DNA of 64,000 nt, taken from NCBI RefSeq assembly GCF_001753245.1, contig NZ_CP017415.1, positions 1,454,501 to 1,518,500 of the forward strand. Reading direction: 5' to 3'. Shown here piece by piece: positions 35,799 through 43,932 of this stretch (within the stretch, counting starts at the first letter, position 1; every line of letters starts with the position of its first letter). The notes beneath the pieces were generated by a model. The model saw only the letters and a list, made by a program, of their open reading frames with translations. It made no database searches and was not told the DNA's origin. The DNA comes from Acidihalobacter yilgarnensis. Lineage in GTDB: Bacteria; Pseudomonadota; Gammaproteobacteria; DSM-5130; Acidihalobacteraceae. The position numbers and the translations under genes were made by a program.

Positions 35799-36527
35799 TT
35801 ACTTCCCGGCGATCCTCGCCTTGCAGATCGCCGCCAGCTGCGCGGCCGACTTGCCCGTGATCTGCTCGTACTCCTTGACCGTCATCGGATAGGGCAGGGT
35901 GACGATGTGGTGGGTGAAGGTGCCGGCATCTCCGAAGTATCCACCAACATTATCAGATCCGAAAAAATCCAGATTACGGTAGAAGCTCTTGCCATGCTGA
36001 ACTCCCTTGATCCCCGCCGTGATAGCGGCAGCCATGGCGGGCAATATATCTTCCTGCCTCGTCCAGTACGGTCCCGTATTGTCATAGTACTTATCGTTTG
36101 CTACCCCCACCCCTCGCAAATTCATGTGGACTCTGAACCCCGCGAAGGTGAGGTATCCTCTGAGGCCTGTCGCGCCCAAACCTTCACTGAAACCATTTTC
36201 TTTGAATGTCCGAAGGGTAATCTCGAAGTTCACCGGCACGGCGGGGCCTTTGCCCTGAGTCAGCCCGGCGCGCTGGAAGGCGAGTTCGATGTTGTACTTC
36301 ATCATCTTGGCGTACATCGGGTCGGGCAGGCAGTGGTAGACGGTTTCGTGTACCGGGCGGGCGTCGGGGGCGACGGTGACCTTGCCGACGGTGAAGGCGC
36401 GGCCCTTGAGGAAGGCGGTCTTGGAAGCCGGGGGCGGGTTGTTGAGGGTGACGCCGTGGTTGAATGCGCAGCCGCCGAGGGCGAGCAGGCCGAGCAGGGC
36501 GGCGGCGAGGGCGAGCGGGCGGATCAT
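35799..36527 (-). CDS. Lipoprotein with variable central domain, copy 1
   Basis: A 242-residue lipoprotein: signal peptide with lipobox LALGGC (Cys 20). Residues 1-99 and the last 32 (LPYPMTVKEYEQITGKSAAQ onward) are nearly identical to the second copy at 42081-42791. Residues about 100-210 are unrelated to it, apart from a loosely similar WTRQ stretch. Convergent with the exported gene at 34026, separated by a bidirectional terminator. A lipoprotein with fixed anchor and swapped centre suggests specificity, as in exclusion or immunity proteins (inference). Confidence 0.8.
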   Translation of the reverse strand: MIRPLALAAALLGLLALGGCAFNHGVTLNNPPPASKTAFLKGRAFTVGKVTVAPDARPVHETVYHCLPDPMYAKMMKYNIELAFQRAGLTQGKGPAVPVNFEITLRTFKENGFSEGLGATGLRGYLTFAGFRVHMNLRGVGVANDKYYDNTGPYWTRQEDILPAMAAAITAGIKGVQHGKSFYRNLDFFGSDNVGGYFGDAGTFTHHIVTLPYPMTVKEYEQITGKSAAQLAAICKARIAGK

Positions 36528-36730
36528 GGTGTTCTCTCCTGTGTATCGTGTTCTTGGACAGGGTTAGGATCGCACGGGAGAGGGGGAATGCAAGCTCAGG
36601 TCGTATCGCCAGAAAGCTTCGCGCTGACCCATCCCCAGAAGCAACCATGGACGGTCCGCGACCCGCCGGCGTCAGGGCGTCCGATGGGGGGTAGCAAGGC
36701 GACTCGACGGCACGTAAACAGGCGTCTTGT

Positions 36731-37066
36731 TCAGGCTGACTCTTGGGGCATATCGGTGTGCGCGACGTGCGTCGGCTGCACGACCAGACGGACGCCCAAG
36801 GCCGTGCAAACACGGCTAATAGTCTCGAAACGCGGCTCGCTGCCAGGTCGAAGCGCCTTATATAGCGCTTCGCGTGCAATGCCGGAATCCTTTGCAACCT
36901 GAGACATCCCACGTGCGCGAGCAATGTCGCCGAGGGCTGCAGCCAGTAGGGCTGGGTCATTCTCTTCGAGAATGGCCGTCAGGTATTCCGCCACATCCTC
37001 GTCGTTATTTAAGTACTCCGACACATCAAACTCGGGCAGTTCGGAAATCTTGATTCTTTGGGTCAT
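36731..37066 (-). CDS. higA: HigA-type antitoxin (XRE)
   Basis: A 111-residue protein of the addiction-module antidote family: an N-terminal toxin-binding part (LPEFDVSEYLNNDEDVAEYL) and a C-terminal XRE helix-turn-helix (about 52-90, MSQVAKDSGIAREALYKAL). It lies 2 bases after the toxin gene. It would bind the HigB/RelE-like toxin and repress the operon. Confidence 0.85.
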   Translation of the reverse strand: MTQRIKISELPEFDVSEYLNNDEDVAEYLTAILEENDPALLAAALGDIARARGMSQVAKDSGIAREALYKALRPGSEPRFETISRVCTALGVRLVVQPTHVAHTDMPQESA

Positions 37067-37068
37067 GT

Positions 37069-37368
37069 TTAATCCTCCAGGGACTTCGCCAGCGTGGTGG
37101 CACGACGGATGTCGGCTTGCTGAGTGGACTTGTTACCGCCGGCAAGCATCACAATCACGGTCTCGCCGCGCAGGATGTAGTACATGCGCCAGCCTGGTCC
37201 GAAGTGCTCGCGCATCTCAAATACGCCTTCGCCCACCGGCGCCACATCGCTCAAGTTACCCAACTGAACTTTGCGTAGACGTTTGCTAAGTCGCAGCTTG
37301 GTTCGCCCGTCCTTCAGACTTTTGAGCCAGTCCTCGAACTCGCCGAGAAGTTTCACCGTATAGGACAT
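37069..37368 (-). CDS. higB: HigB/RelE-family toxin
   Basis: A 99-residue RelE/ParE-superfamily protein (EFEDWLKSLKDGRTKLRLSK, GVFEMREHFGPGWRMYYI, TVIVMLAGGNKSTQQADIRR), the class that cleaves mRNA on ribosomes or acts as growth inhibitor. Toxin first and antitoxin second is the HigBA order. It sits between the lipoprotein copy 1 and a truncated copy of the exported gene's 3' end. Confidence 0.88.
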   Translation of the reverse strand: MSYTVKLLGEFEDWLKSLKDGRTKLRLSKRLRKVQLGNLSDVAPVGEGVFEMREHFGPGWRMYYILRGETVIVMLAGGNKSTQQADIRRATTLAKSLED

Positions 37369-37425
37369 GGCTCATTGTAATCGACCGATTACAGATGGGC
37401 AATAAGCAAAGCATCTTCCGATTGT

Positions 37426-37483
37426 GCGGCGCGCTGACCAACGCGACCACGAGCGACCAGCTGACCGCGCCCGGATCGCTCGG
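37426..37483 (+). pseudogene. 58-bp copy of the exported gene's 3' region (fragment B)
   Basis: Bases match 35548-35605 of the gene at 34026 (encoding GALTNATTSDQLTAPGSLG) with no or almost no substitutions. Homology then stops abruptly after 'gatcgctcgg', where an 80-bp repeat begins. Too short to be functional. Confidence 0.85.
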
Positions 37484-37563
37484 TTGACTACGCTTGTGAT
37501 GGAGATGGCTTATTCTAGTAGCGTCCGGTATGTGGCACTTGTCTGAACTGGTGCTTTCGGCCA
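37484..37563. repeat. 80-bp repeat e, copy 1
   Basis: Starts ttgactacgc and ends tggtgctttcggcca. It is repeated at 43929-44008 with only a few substitutions and in both places directly follows the same breakpoint in a copy of the exported gene's 3' end. It may be an IS end or a recombination site. Confidence 0.8.
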
Positions 37564-37829
37564 AGAGCAGCCGTCCATATTTTTTCTGGCCAGGTTGTTC
37601 AAAGGCAGCATTCACACGAAAACCTGCCGTTAAGCTAACTTAATGCTGGCGTTAGCGCTGTGCCTTTGTTTTTATACGTGCATAAAGAGCCAGAAGATCA
37701 GGATAATGAAGATAAATCAGGAGGTTGACACCATCTAAGGTATGTCTCCATTTAAAGGATATTCAGACCTGTCGATCTCTATAAGTCACTGTTAGCCAAC
37801 AAATGCCACCCTCGGTTGGGCGTCGGGCG
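37564..37829. other. AT-rich non-coding stretch before the defence-like operon
   Basis: No convincing gene. GC content falls markedly from here to about 40,850 compared with the pil region, marking the left side of a foreign block. Confidence 0.5.
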
Positions 37830-37879
37830 TTGCCATGTTGATTTTTTTCACCTACAATGTAGTCTAGATAAATCAACAT
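37830..37879 (+). promoter_or_regulatory. Promoter with flanking inverted-repeat operator
   Basis: TTGCCA (37830-37835) and TACAAT (37853-37858) with 17-bp spacing form a good sigma-70 promoter. A perfect 10-bp inverted repeat, ATGTTGATTT (37835-37844) and AAATCAACAT (37870-37879), overlaps the spacer and the start region. The XRE protein encoded second in the operon is the likely repressor. Confidence 0.6.
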
Positions 37880-37892
37880 CTCGGAGTTCTTC

Positions 37893-38534
37893 ATGCCCAG
37901 CCCAGACCTCGCCATAGTTCGTGAGCCTCAAGACGTAGACGATGCCCTGAAACAGATTGGCCTCACCCGGGACATCGTTGTTGAGGTGGCTTTATCTGCG
38001 GCTGCGGCACGAGCGGACACACTACCTGTCGACCCATCCCTTGCGCCGGGAATGTTGTCATATATTTTCGGCGTCCGTGCTATCCGCATGAGCCTGCTAA
38101 AGTCGGGCTGGCGCACCAGCCGTCAAGGGAACGTCGAATCTACGGTAAATGATGACCTCGGCGTCCAGCTCTTTTTCCAAAATGTCGATTTGGCTTGCAA
38201 GGAATCTCATGATCCGCAAGCTGTTTCAGGCAAAGGTAGGGCGTCACGGCATCTGGTGGCGGCTGGGCAGGGAGAGCTTTTCGGTCATCCCGCAAGCAAC
38301 ACGACCATTAGTGCCCTTGGGTGTACACCTACAGTTTGGGTGATTTGTGTCTCGGTAGAAGATTTCTCTGTCCGCGCGGAGGTGTCATGCCCGAAGACGT
38401 TCCAAGGCCCTCAATTTGAAGAATTTCATCAACGCATCTTCGTTCTGGATGAAAGCTTCGAGCCAACTCCCAAGCGTCTCGGCGACAATGAGGACGGCTT
38501 GGACGATTTTGACGTTGAAATCTCGAAGAAATAG
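37893..38534 (+). CDS. Unknown protein, first gene of a candidate defence operon
   Basis: A 213-residue protein of unknown function. The N-terminal half is helical (DVDDALKQIGLTRDIVVEVA, then YIFGVRAIRMSLLKSGWR); the C-terminal half is beta-rich (PTVWVICVSVEDFSVRAEVS) and ends in an acidic tail (GDNEDGLDDFDVEISKK). No signal peptide. The gene follows an operator-bearing promoter, has CGGAG before its ATG and stops 8 bp before the XRE-ImmA gene. It may be a regulator or substrate of the peptidase. Confidence 0.65.
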   Translation: MPSPDLAIVREPQDVDDALKQIGLTRDIVVEVALSAAAARADTLPVDPSLAPGMLSYIFGVRAIRMSLLKSGWRTSRQGNVESTVNDDLGVQLFFQNVDLACKESHDPQAVSGKGRASRHLVAAGQGELFGHPASNTTISALGCTPTVWVICVSVEDFSVRAEVSCPKTFQGPQFEEFHQRIFVLDESFEPTPKRLGDNEDGLDDFDVEISKK

Positions 38535-38542
38535 CACGAACT

Positions 38543-39616
38543 ATGTTTAATCCTGAGCGATTGTCGATTGCTAGAAAGAGGCGTCAGCTAACGAAGAAAT
38601 CCTTAGCCGAAAAGGCTGGCATTTCACAGCTGACGCTTACTCGAATTGAGACAGGTCAAACACAAGACCCGGAGGAAGAGACGGTTGCCGCGTTGGCACG
38701 GGTGCTGGCGTATCCTGCGAGCTTCTTCTACTTAGGAGATTGTGAGGAGCTTCCTCCAGAGGCGGTTAGTTTTAGAAGCCTGTCATCACTTACTGCTAAA
38801 CAACGAGATTCTGCTTTGTCCGCTGGTGCGATAGCGCACTTACTGGATGACTGGGTTACTGAGCGATTCAATCTTCCTCAACCAAATCTTCTAGATCTCA
38901 GGCATGAGGATCCAGAGGCCGCCGCCATTGCTTTGCGTCGTCATTGGGGGATTGGATCAAAGCCGATTCCCCATTTGGTCAAGCTCCTTGAAGCGAAAGG
39001 CGTAAGAGTCTTTTCGTTGGCAGAAAACACTAAGAATGTTGATGCTTTTTCTTGCTGGAGAAATGGTGTCCCGTATGTTTTCTTAAACACTTTCAAATCT
39101 GCCGAGCGAAGTCGTTTTGATGCTGCACACGAAATTGGGCACTTAGTGCTGCATCTTCATGGGGGCACAAGTGGTCGAGAGGTCGAAAGGGAAGCGGATC
39201 AGTTTGCGTCTGCATTCCTGATTCCTCGCGATGACTTTGTTGCTCACGTTCCCATGGTTCGCTCGCTGGAGCAGCTTCTTACCCATAAGAGTCGGTGGGG
39301 GGTATCTGTTGCCGCCCTAGCCAGAACCGCATTCGAAGCTGGTGTGCTTTCTGATTGGCACTATCGAGAATTATGCAAGCAGATCAGTTATCGAGGTTAC
39401 CGAACGCAGGAACCTTTACCAATGCAGCGAGAAGAATCTGTTTTATGGAAAAAGGTTTTTGAGGAGCTATGGAAAGATCGACTCACAAGGGACCATGTCG
39501 CTGCTCAACTCGATGTTCCAAGTGATGAAATTTCATCTCTTGTGGGAGGTTTGCTTGGGTCAGGCAGCAATCTCAGTTCCTCGCGTAAGGAACCTTTCAG
39601 ATTGAGGGCTGTGTAG
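38543..39616 (+). CDS. XRE regulator fused to ImmA/IrrE metallopeptidase
   Basis: A 357-residue protein. Residues about 5-60 are an XRE helix-turn-helix (RRQLTKKSLAEKAGISQLTL), and residues about 150-270 an ImmA/IrrE zinc peptidase with AAHEIGHLVLHLH (about 194-206) and a downstream EREADQFASAFLIP glutamate motif. Such fusions sense stress or phage signals and cleave repressors. Middle gene of a three-gene operon; probably binds the operator upstream of 37893. Confidence 0.88.
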   Translation: MFNPERLSIARKRRQLTKKSLAEKAGISQLTLTRIETGQTQDPEEETVAALARVLAYPASFFYLGDCEELPPEAVSFRSLSSLTAKQRDSALSAGAIAHLLDDWVTERFNLPQPNLLDLRHEDPEAAAIALRRHWGIGSKPIPHLVKLLEAKGVRVFSLAENTKNVDAFSCWRNGVPYVFLNTFKSAERSRFDAAHEIGHLVLHLHGGTSGREVEREADQFASAFLIPRDDFVAHVPMVRSLEQLLTHKSRWGVSVAALARTAFEAGVLSDWHYRELCKQISYRGYRTQEPLPMQREESVLWKKVFEELWKDRLTRDHVAAQLDVPSDEISSLVGGLLGSGSNLSSSRKEPFRLRAV

Positions 39617-39653
39617 TGTTATCGACTTAGGTGGGCCGCAAGGAGATGAACCG

Positions 39654-40838
39654 TTGAAGCTGATATCAAGCAACAAGAAACTGGTTCGAACGCTATCGCG
39701 CCTGATCGGAAGTCATTCTGAGGCCACATTTGCAGTTGCATGGGCTTCTTCGGGAAACTCCGTTTTTGAACTCATTCAAGAACACTCATCGCGGATTACG
39801 CGGGCCGTCATTGGAACCCACTTTTACCAAACGCACCCTGATGTACTCGATGCATTTCAGGGAAAGGCTAACGCCCGGTTTGTGCTTCAGCCGAGTGGTG
39901 TATTTCACCCAAAGATCTACCTTTTTCGCAGTGAGGATCAATGGGAAGCGTTGATTGGAAGTGCAAATCTCACATCCGGTGCCCTTTGTATAAACTCAGA
40001 AGCCATGTTGCTGATTGGTGGCGCTGGTAACGATTCAACTTCAGTTCGAGATGAAATCGTCAGTCTCATTGCCCGCTACTGGGAAATGGCTAAGCCAATC
40101 AAAAAGAGCGAAGCCGCAGCCTACCGCGAGGTATGGAGCCGAAAACAGCCGGCACTCCGCCGTTTGGCGGGGCAGTATGGTTCGAGCAACACTGAGAAGC
40201 CGCTTACCGCTTCATCTGTGATGTCAATGGCATGGGATAGATACTTCAACGCAGTGAAGGCCGATCAGCATCATGGCTTTGAGAATCGCTGTGAACTTCT
40301 TGCCGCTGTGGCCTGTGCCTTTGCCAAGCATCGGACCTTCGCATCAATGCCTTTACCCTTGCGGAAGACGATTGCCGGATTGCCGAATGTCCATGAGAGC
40401 CGGTGGGGTTGGTTCGGAAGCATGCGGGGCGCGGGGTACTACCACCAAGCCGTAAACGAAAACAATAAGCATCTTTCTAAGGCCCTTGACGAGATACCGC
40501 TGCGCGGCACGGTCACGCGCTCGGAGTATGAAAAGTACATCGCAGAGTTCCTCAATGCCTTTCCAAATGGAAGACATGGGGTTGGTATCGCTAGTCGCCT
40601 TCTGGCATTAAAGCGACCAGATCAATTCGTTTGCCTTGACTCAAAGAACCAACGCGGCCTTTGTCGTGATTTCGGAATCGTTCAAAGTGGAATGAATTAC
40701 GACAGATATTGGGGTGAAATTATTGAGCGTATTACAGATGCGCCATGGTGGAACTCAATGCGGCCAAAAAACGCCAAGGAAGCTGCCGTCTGGGACGGCC
40801 GAGCTGCAATGCTCGATGCGATCTTCTACGAAGAATGA
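39654..40838 (+). CDS. Phospholipase D-like nuclease-family protein
   Basis: A 394-residue protein. The N-terminal third has one PLD/HKD motif: FHPKIYLFRSEDQWEALIGS followed by ANLTSGAL (about 83-110). One such motif per chain usually means a dimeric nuclease. The C-terminal two thirds have no recognised domain (GRHGVGIASRLLALKRPDQF, FVCLDSKNQRG). The start is a TTG preceded by AAGGAG. As effector it would fit the XRE-ImmA regulator in a defence module (inference). Confidence 0.75.
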   Translation: MKLISSNKKLVRTLSRLIGSHSEATFAVAWASSGNSVFELIQEHSSRITRAVIGTHFYQTHPDVLDAFQGKANARFVLQPSGVFHPKIYLFRSEDQWEALIGSANLTSGALCINSEAMLLIGGAGNDSTSVRDEIVSLIARYWEMAKPIKKSEAAAYREVWSRKQPALRRLAGQYGSSNTEKPLTASSVMSMAWDRYFNAVKADQHHGFENRCELLAAVACAFAKHRTFASMPLPLRKTIAGLPNVHESRWGWFGSMRGAGYYHQAVNENNKHLSKALDEIPLRGTVTRSEYEKYIAEFLNAFPNGRHGVGIASRLLALKRPDQFVCLDSKNQRGLCRDFGIVQSGMNYDRYWGEIIERITDAPWWNSMRPKNAKEAAVWDGRAAMLDAIFYEE

Positions 40839-40987
40839 GGCCACCGGACGGCGACTCCGCTGCCGGTCAACTTGTCGTTGAACGGCTAGTATTGAGTCTG
40901 GAGCCGACAGTGCGTCATCGATACACGACCGGCCGGAATGGGTCGTAAGTACGCACTTATCCAAATCGAAAGCAGTCGTTCGCTCTC

Positions 40988-41431
40988 TCAAGTACTTTGG
41001 TTGGAATTCTGAGCGCCAAAAATTGAAACGCCTGCAGCTGTGGTGGCCTTCTCCAAATCTGCATCAAGTGTTGCCAACGGCAAGCCTGTCCGTAGTGACA
41101 ATTCCAGATAAGCCGCATCGTAGGACGACAATTTATAACGGCGGGCGAGATTCAATGTATCGCCCAGAGCCTGTGCGGCTGTGGCTTGGTCAACTGAGAT
41201 GTTAAGGCGCTCAAGCACCGCAATGTATCGCTGCGAGTCGGCTTCGGTCACAACCGCTTTAGATTCGAGCTTGGCAACCACGTTGGAAATCTCTAGTGCA
41301 AACAAAGAGGGCACGACTGCCGGTGATTGTTTGAGGGCGCCCAGCGTAGAGGTCGCGTACTCGATTCCAGCCGGGTTGGTCTGCGGTGCCAACCATAGCA
41401 GCGCCACTGACGCATCGAGAACAAAATTCAC
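40988..41431 (-). CDS. vapC: VapC-type PIN ribonuclease toxin
   Basis: A 147-residue PIN-domain protein with the acidic residues in place: MNFVLDASVALLW (Asp 6), LFALEISNVV (Glu 49), SSYDAAYLELSLRTG (Asp about 104) and ATLDADLE. VapC toxins cleave tRNA or rRNA. It overlaps the antitoxin by four bases. A truncated near-identical copy lies at 51283-51646. Confidence 0.9.
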   Translation of the reverse strand: MNFVLDASVALLWLAPQTNPAGIEYATSTLGALKQSPAVVPSLFALEISNVVAKLESKAVVTEADSQRYIAVLERLNISVDQATAAQALGDTLNLARRYKLSSYDAAYLELSLRTGLPLATLDADLEKATTAAGVSIFGAQNSNQST

Positions 41432-41673
41432 GCACGCCCCTCGTTGATCAGTGACTTCAGATCGACACCTGGCCCCGAGTTGTGAGCCTGCATATAGGAC
41501 AGCATGTCATCTACGGCCGCCACGGCATCCGAATGTTTGTTGCCTTGCGCCGGCACAAGGTCAGCCACGGCCTCACCTCGCAGGGTGATGGTGTAGCGGT
41601 TGCCAGCCCTGATACCTCGCAACAACTCCGGCAACTTTGTCTTTGCTTCGTAAGATCCAATTTCGATGTTCAT
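41428..41673 (-). CDS. vapB: Phd/VapB-type antitoxin
   Basis: An 81-residue Phd/YefM-fold antitoxin (IGSYEAKTKLPELLRGIRAG, RYTITLRGEAVADLVP) with a C-terminal toxin-binding tail (DDMLSYMQAH). It is the first gene of the vapBC pair; its promoter region abuts fragment C of the exported gene. Confidence 0.88.
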   Translation of the reverse strand: MNIEIGSYEAKTKLPELLRGIRAGNRYTITLRGEAVADLVPAQGNKHSDAVAAVDDMLSYMQAHNSGPGVDLKSLINEGRA

Positions 41674-41750
41674 GCCTTGCTCCTATCGGCTATTCAAGAC
41701 CGGTATATAGACTAGTCTTATTAAATCTTCTTTGGTAGAGGCTTGATCCA

Positions 41751-42011
41751 GCCAACGTCACGGCGGGCACTTCGACCACGGCGCAGGCGAGCAACCCAAA
41801 CGTCTCGGGCGGCTCGAACGGCGTCATTGGCGCGCTGACGAACGCGACCACGAGCGACCAGCTGACCGCGCCCGGATCGCTCGGCAGCCAGGCGCGCACG
41901 ACGATGAAAGGCGCCGACAACGTGACGCCCGACACGCCCGACAGCATCACCCGGCAGTACACCAACGGGCAGGCGAGTTCGATCTACGGCGCGCTGCCAC
42001 CCGCGCCGTAA
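41751..42011 (+). pseudogene. 3' end copy of the exported gene (fragment C)
   Basis: Bases 41751-42011 match the last 260 bp of the gene at 34026 (ANVTAGTSTTAQASNPNVSG onward to the GALPPAP stop) with few differences, mostly silent. The homology continues without a break through the terminator and into the second lipoprotein gene. The 5' 1.4 kb of the gene is missing, replaced by vapBC. Confidence 0.9.
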
Positions 42012-42034
42012 GGCGGGTTGCTGCCACCCACAAA

Positions 42035-42061
42035 AAAGGGCCGGGGTTCTCCCGGCCCTTT
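42035..42061. terminator. Bidirectional terminator, second copy
   Basis: Identical 11-base stem and loop to 35751-35777, in the same position between the exported-gene tail and the lipoprotein gene. Confidence 0.9.
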
Positions 42062-42080
42062 GCGTTCCTTCCCTGGAAAG

Positions 42081-42791
42081 TTACTTCCCGGCGATCCTCG
42101 CCTTGCAGATCGCCGCCAGCTGCGCGGCCGACTTGCCCGTGATCTGCTCGTACTCCTTGACCGTCATCGGATAGGGTAAATTGAAGGCATGGGTTTTGGG
42201 ATGTGACCCTGGGCCAAAATAGAAACCTACAAGAGGGCTTTGTAGTTTTGAATTAAATGTTTGTCCCTGTTGAATTGATTTAATACCGGTCGCGATGATC
42301 GCAGCCAGAGCGGGGATAATGCGTTGTTGGCGCGTCCATCTTTGGCCTTTGTTTTCCCATAAGGGGGAGCCAACTCCTTGCGCATGGGCCAAAATAGAGA
42401 AAGTGCCGAATGAAAGCATGGCTTCCATATTACTAGAATGAATTAATAAATTACTGTGAAAAACTCTTTGAGTGATGGTAATTGACACCGGAACTGCGGG
42501 GCCTTTGCCCTGAGTCAGCCCGGCGCGCTGGAAGGCGAGTTCGAGGTTGTACTTCATCATCTTGGCGTACATCGGGTCGGGCAGGCAGTGGTAGACGGTT
42601 TCGTGTACCGGGCGGGCGTCGGGGGCGACGGTGACCTTGCCGACGGTGAAGGCGCGGCCCTTGAGGAAGGCGGTCTTGGCGGCCGGGGGCGGGTTGTTGA
42701 GGGTGACGCCGTGGTTGAATGCGCAGCCGCCGAGGGCGAGCAGGGCGAGCAGGCCGAGCAGGGCGGCGGCGAGGGCGAGCGGGCGGATCAT
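42081..42791 (-). CDS. Lipoprotein with variable central domain, copy 2
   Basis: A 236-residue lipoprotein with lipobox LALGGC (Cys 23, after a three-residue LAL insertion relative to copy 1). Residues 1-102 and the last 32 are nearly identical to copy 1; residues about 103-204 differ and are encoded by visibly AT-richer DNA (42180-42485). The shared upstream region (to about 42860) includes the same promoter segment and AGGAGAGAA Shine-Dalgarno. Probably outer-membrane anchored; role inferred as for copy 1. Confidence 0.8.
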   Translation of the reverse strand: MIRPLALAAALLGLLALLALGGCAFNHGVTLNNPPPAAKTAFLKGRAFTVGKVTVAPDARPVHETVYHCLPDPMYAKMMKYNLELAFQRAGLTQGKGPAVPVSITITQRVFHSNLLIHSSNMEAMLSFGTFSILAHAQGVGSPLWENKGQRWTRQQRIIPALAAIIATGIKSIQQGQTFNSKLQSPLVGFYFGPGSHPKTHAFNLPYPMTVKEYEQITGKSAAQLAAICKARIAGK

Positions 42792-42941
42792 GATCGTTCT
42801 CTCCTGTGTATCGTGTTCTTGGACAGGGTTAGGATCGCACGGGAGAGGGGGAATGCAAGCGCGACCCGAAACATGATTATAAATTGCCGTTGCAGCCCGG
42901 TTGTATTACAATTTTTTCTGATGTAATACCCGGGAAGCGCC

Positions 42942-43181
42942 ATGGCAACAACGCTCACCAGCAAGGGTCAGGTCACCATCCCGAAGCAGATCCGCGACGC
43001 GCTCAACCTAGCGCCGGGTTCGTCGGTGGAATTCGCCGTCAACAAAGAGGGTGAGGTGGTCATTCACAAGGTCGGTGGCCGCCCCAGCCGCAAGCCGGAT
43101 CGTTTCGAGGCTGCACGAGGCAAGGCCGACGTAAAGTGGCGCACTGATGATTTGATGGCTCTGCTGCGCCGTGATGCGTGA
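42942..43181 (+). CDS. vapB: AbrB/MazE-type (VapB) antitoxin
   Basis: A 79-residue SpoVT-AbrB swapped-hairpin protein (TLTSKGQVTIPKQIRDALNL, then APGSSVEFAVNKEGEVVI) with a C-terminal toxin-binding tail. It overlaps the PIN toxin gene by four bases. The short region upstream (42870-42930) is AT-rich and probably holds the promoter and operator. Confidence 0.92.
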   Translation: MATTLTSKGQVTIPKQIRDALNLAPGSSVEFAVNKEGEVVIHKVGGRPSRKPDRFEAARGKADVKWRTDDLMALLRRDA

Positions 43182-43600
43182 TGCTGCTGGTCGATACCAA
43201 TGTGTTGGTCGACGTTCTGGAGGACGATCCGGAATGGGCGGACTGGTCCATCGGCCAACTCCGGGCACAGTCCAAAATTCACCGCCTTGCCATTAACGCG
43301 ATCATCTATTCGGAACTGTCGCTGACCTTCTCGACGACCGAAGCCCTGGATCGTGCCGTCGATGACCTGGGCCTGGCGATGATCGAAATTCCTCGGCCCG
43401 CACTATTCCTGGCCGGCAAGGCCTTCGTGCGCTACCGCCGGCAAGGTGGCAAGAAGAACAACGTACTGGCCGACTTCTTCATTGGTGCACACGCCGCTGT
43501 GGCAGGCTACCCCGTGTTGACCCGCGACACTCAGCGATATTCCACGTATTTCACCGGAGTCACCCTGGTCAGCCCGGCATCCGGGACAGGCAAGCAGTAA
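43178..43600 (+). CDS. vapC: VapC-type PIN toxin (second)
   Basis: A 140-residue PIN-domain protein: LLVDTNVLVDVLEDD (Asp 6), AIIYSELSLTF (Glu about 46), NNVLADFFIGAHA (Asp about 99) and LTRDTQRY (Asp about 117). All four acidic positions are present, so it is probably active. It is unrelated to the other VapC beyond the fold, so the two TA modules arrived independently. Confidence 0.92.
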   Translation: MMLLVDTNVLVDVLEDDPEWADWSIGQLRAQSKIHRLAINAIIYSELSLTFSTTEALDRAVDDLGLAMIEIPRPALFLAGKAFVRYRRQGGKKNNVLADFFIGAHAAVAGYPVLTRDTQRYSTYFTGVTLVSPASGTGKQ

Positions 43601-43618
43601 GTCCAACAATGAACAGGC

Positions 43619-43932
43619 GTTGGCTGTACGACACCGGATTTCTGGGCCTTGCGGGCAGCGGCCCGAACCACGGCAACGTCAACGGCGTGACTTCGGCTGG
43701 TTTCAATGCCCTGGCGGGCAACGGCAACAACCTGTCCCAGGGCGCGGCAGTGTCGCAGTACAACCTCGCGGCCTACATCGCGGCACTGGATTCGACCAAC
43801 GTCACGGCGGGCACCTCGACCACGACGCAGGCGAGCAACCCAAACGTCTCGGGCGGCTCGAACGGCGTCATTGGCGCGCTGACGAACGCGACCACAAGCG
43901 ACCAGCTGACCGCGCCCGGATCGCTTGGTTGA
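43619..43932 (+). pseudogene. Truncated copy of the exported gene's 3' region (fragment D)
   Basis: From LYDTGFLG to PGSLG this frame matches the tail of the gene at 34026, apart from a divergent patch of about 25 residues (AGSGPNHGNVNGVTSAGFNA) between two conserved blocks. It ends at the same breakpoint as fragment B, followed by repeat e, so the last 42 codons and the terminator are missing. An ATG at 43609 could start it, but it lacks a signal peptide. Confidence 0.85.

Noticed and set aside
37893-38534. Frameshift in the first defence-operon gene
   Set aside because: An alternative frame (38149-38343) looked possible, but the main frame keeps sensible composition to the end, with a proper stop 8 bp before the next gene.
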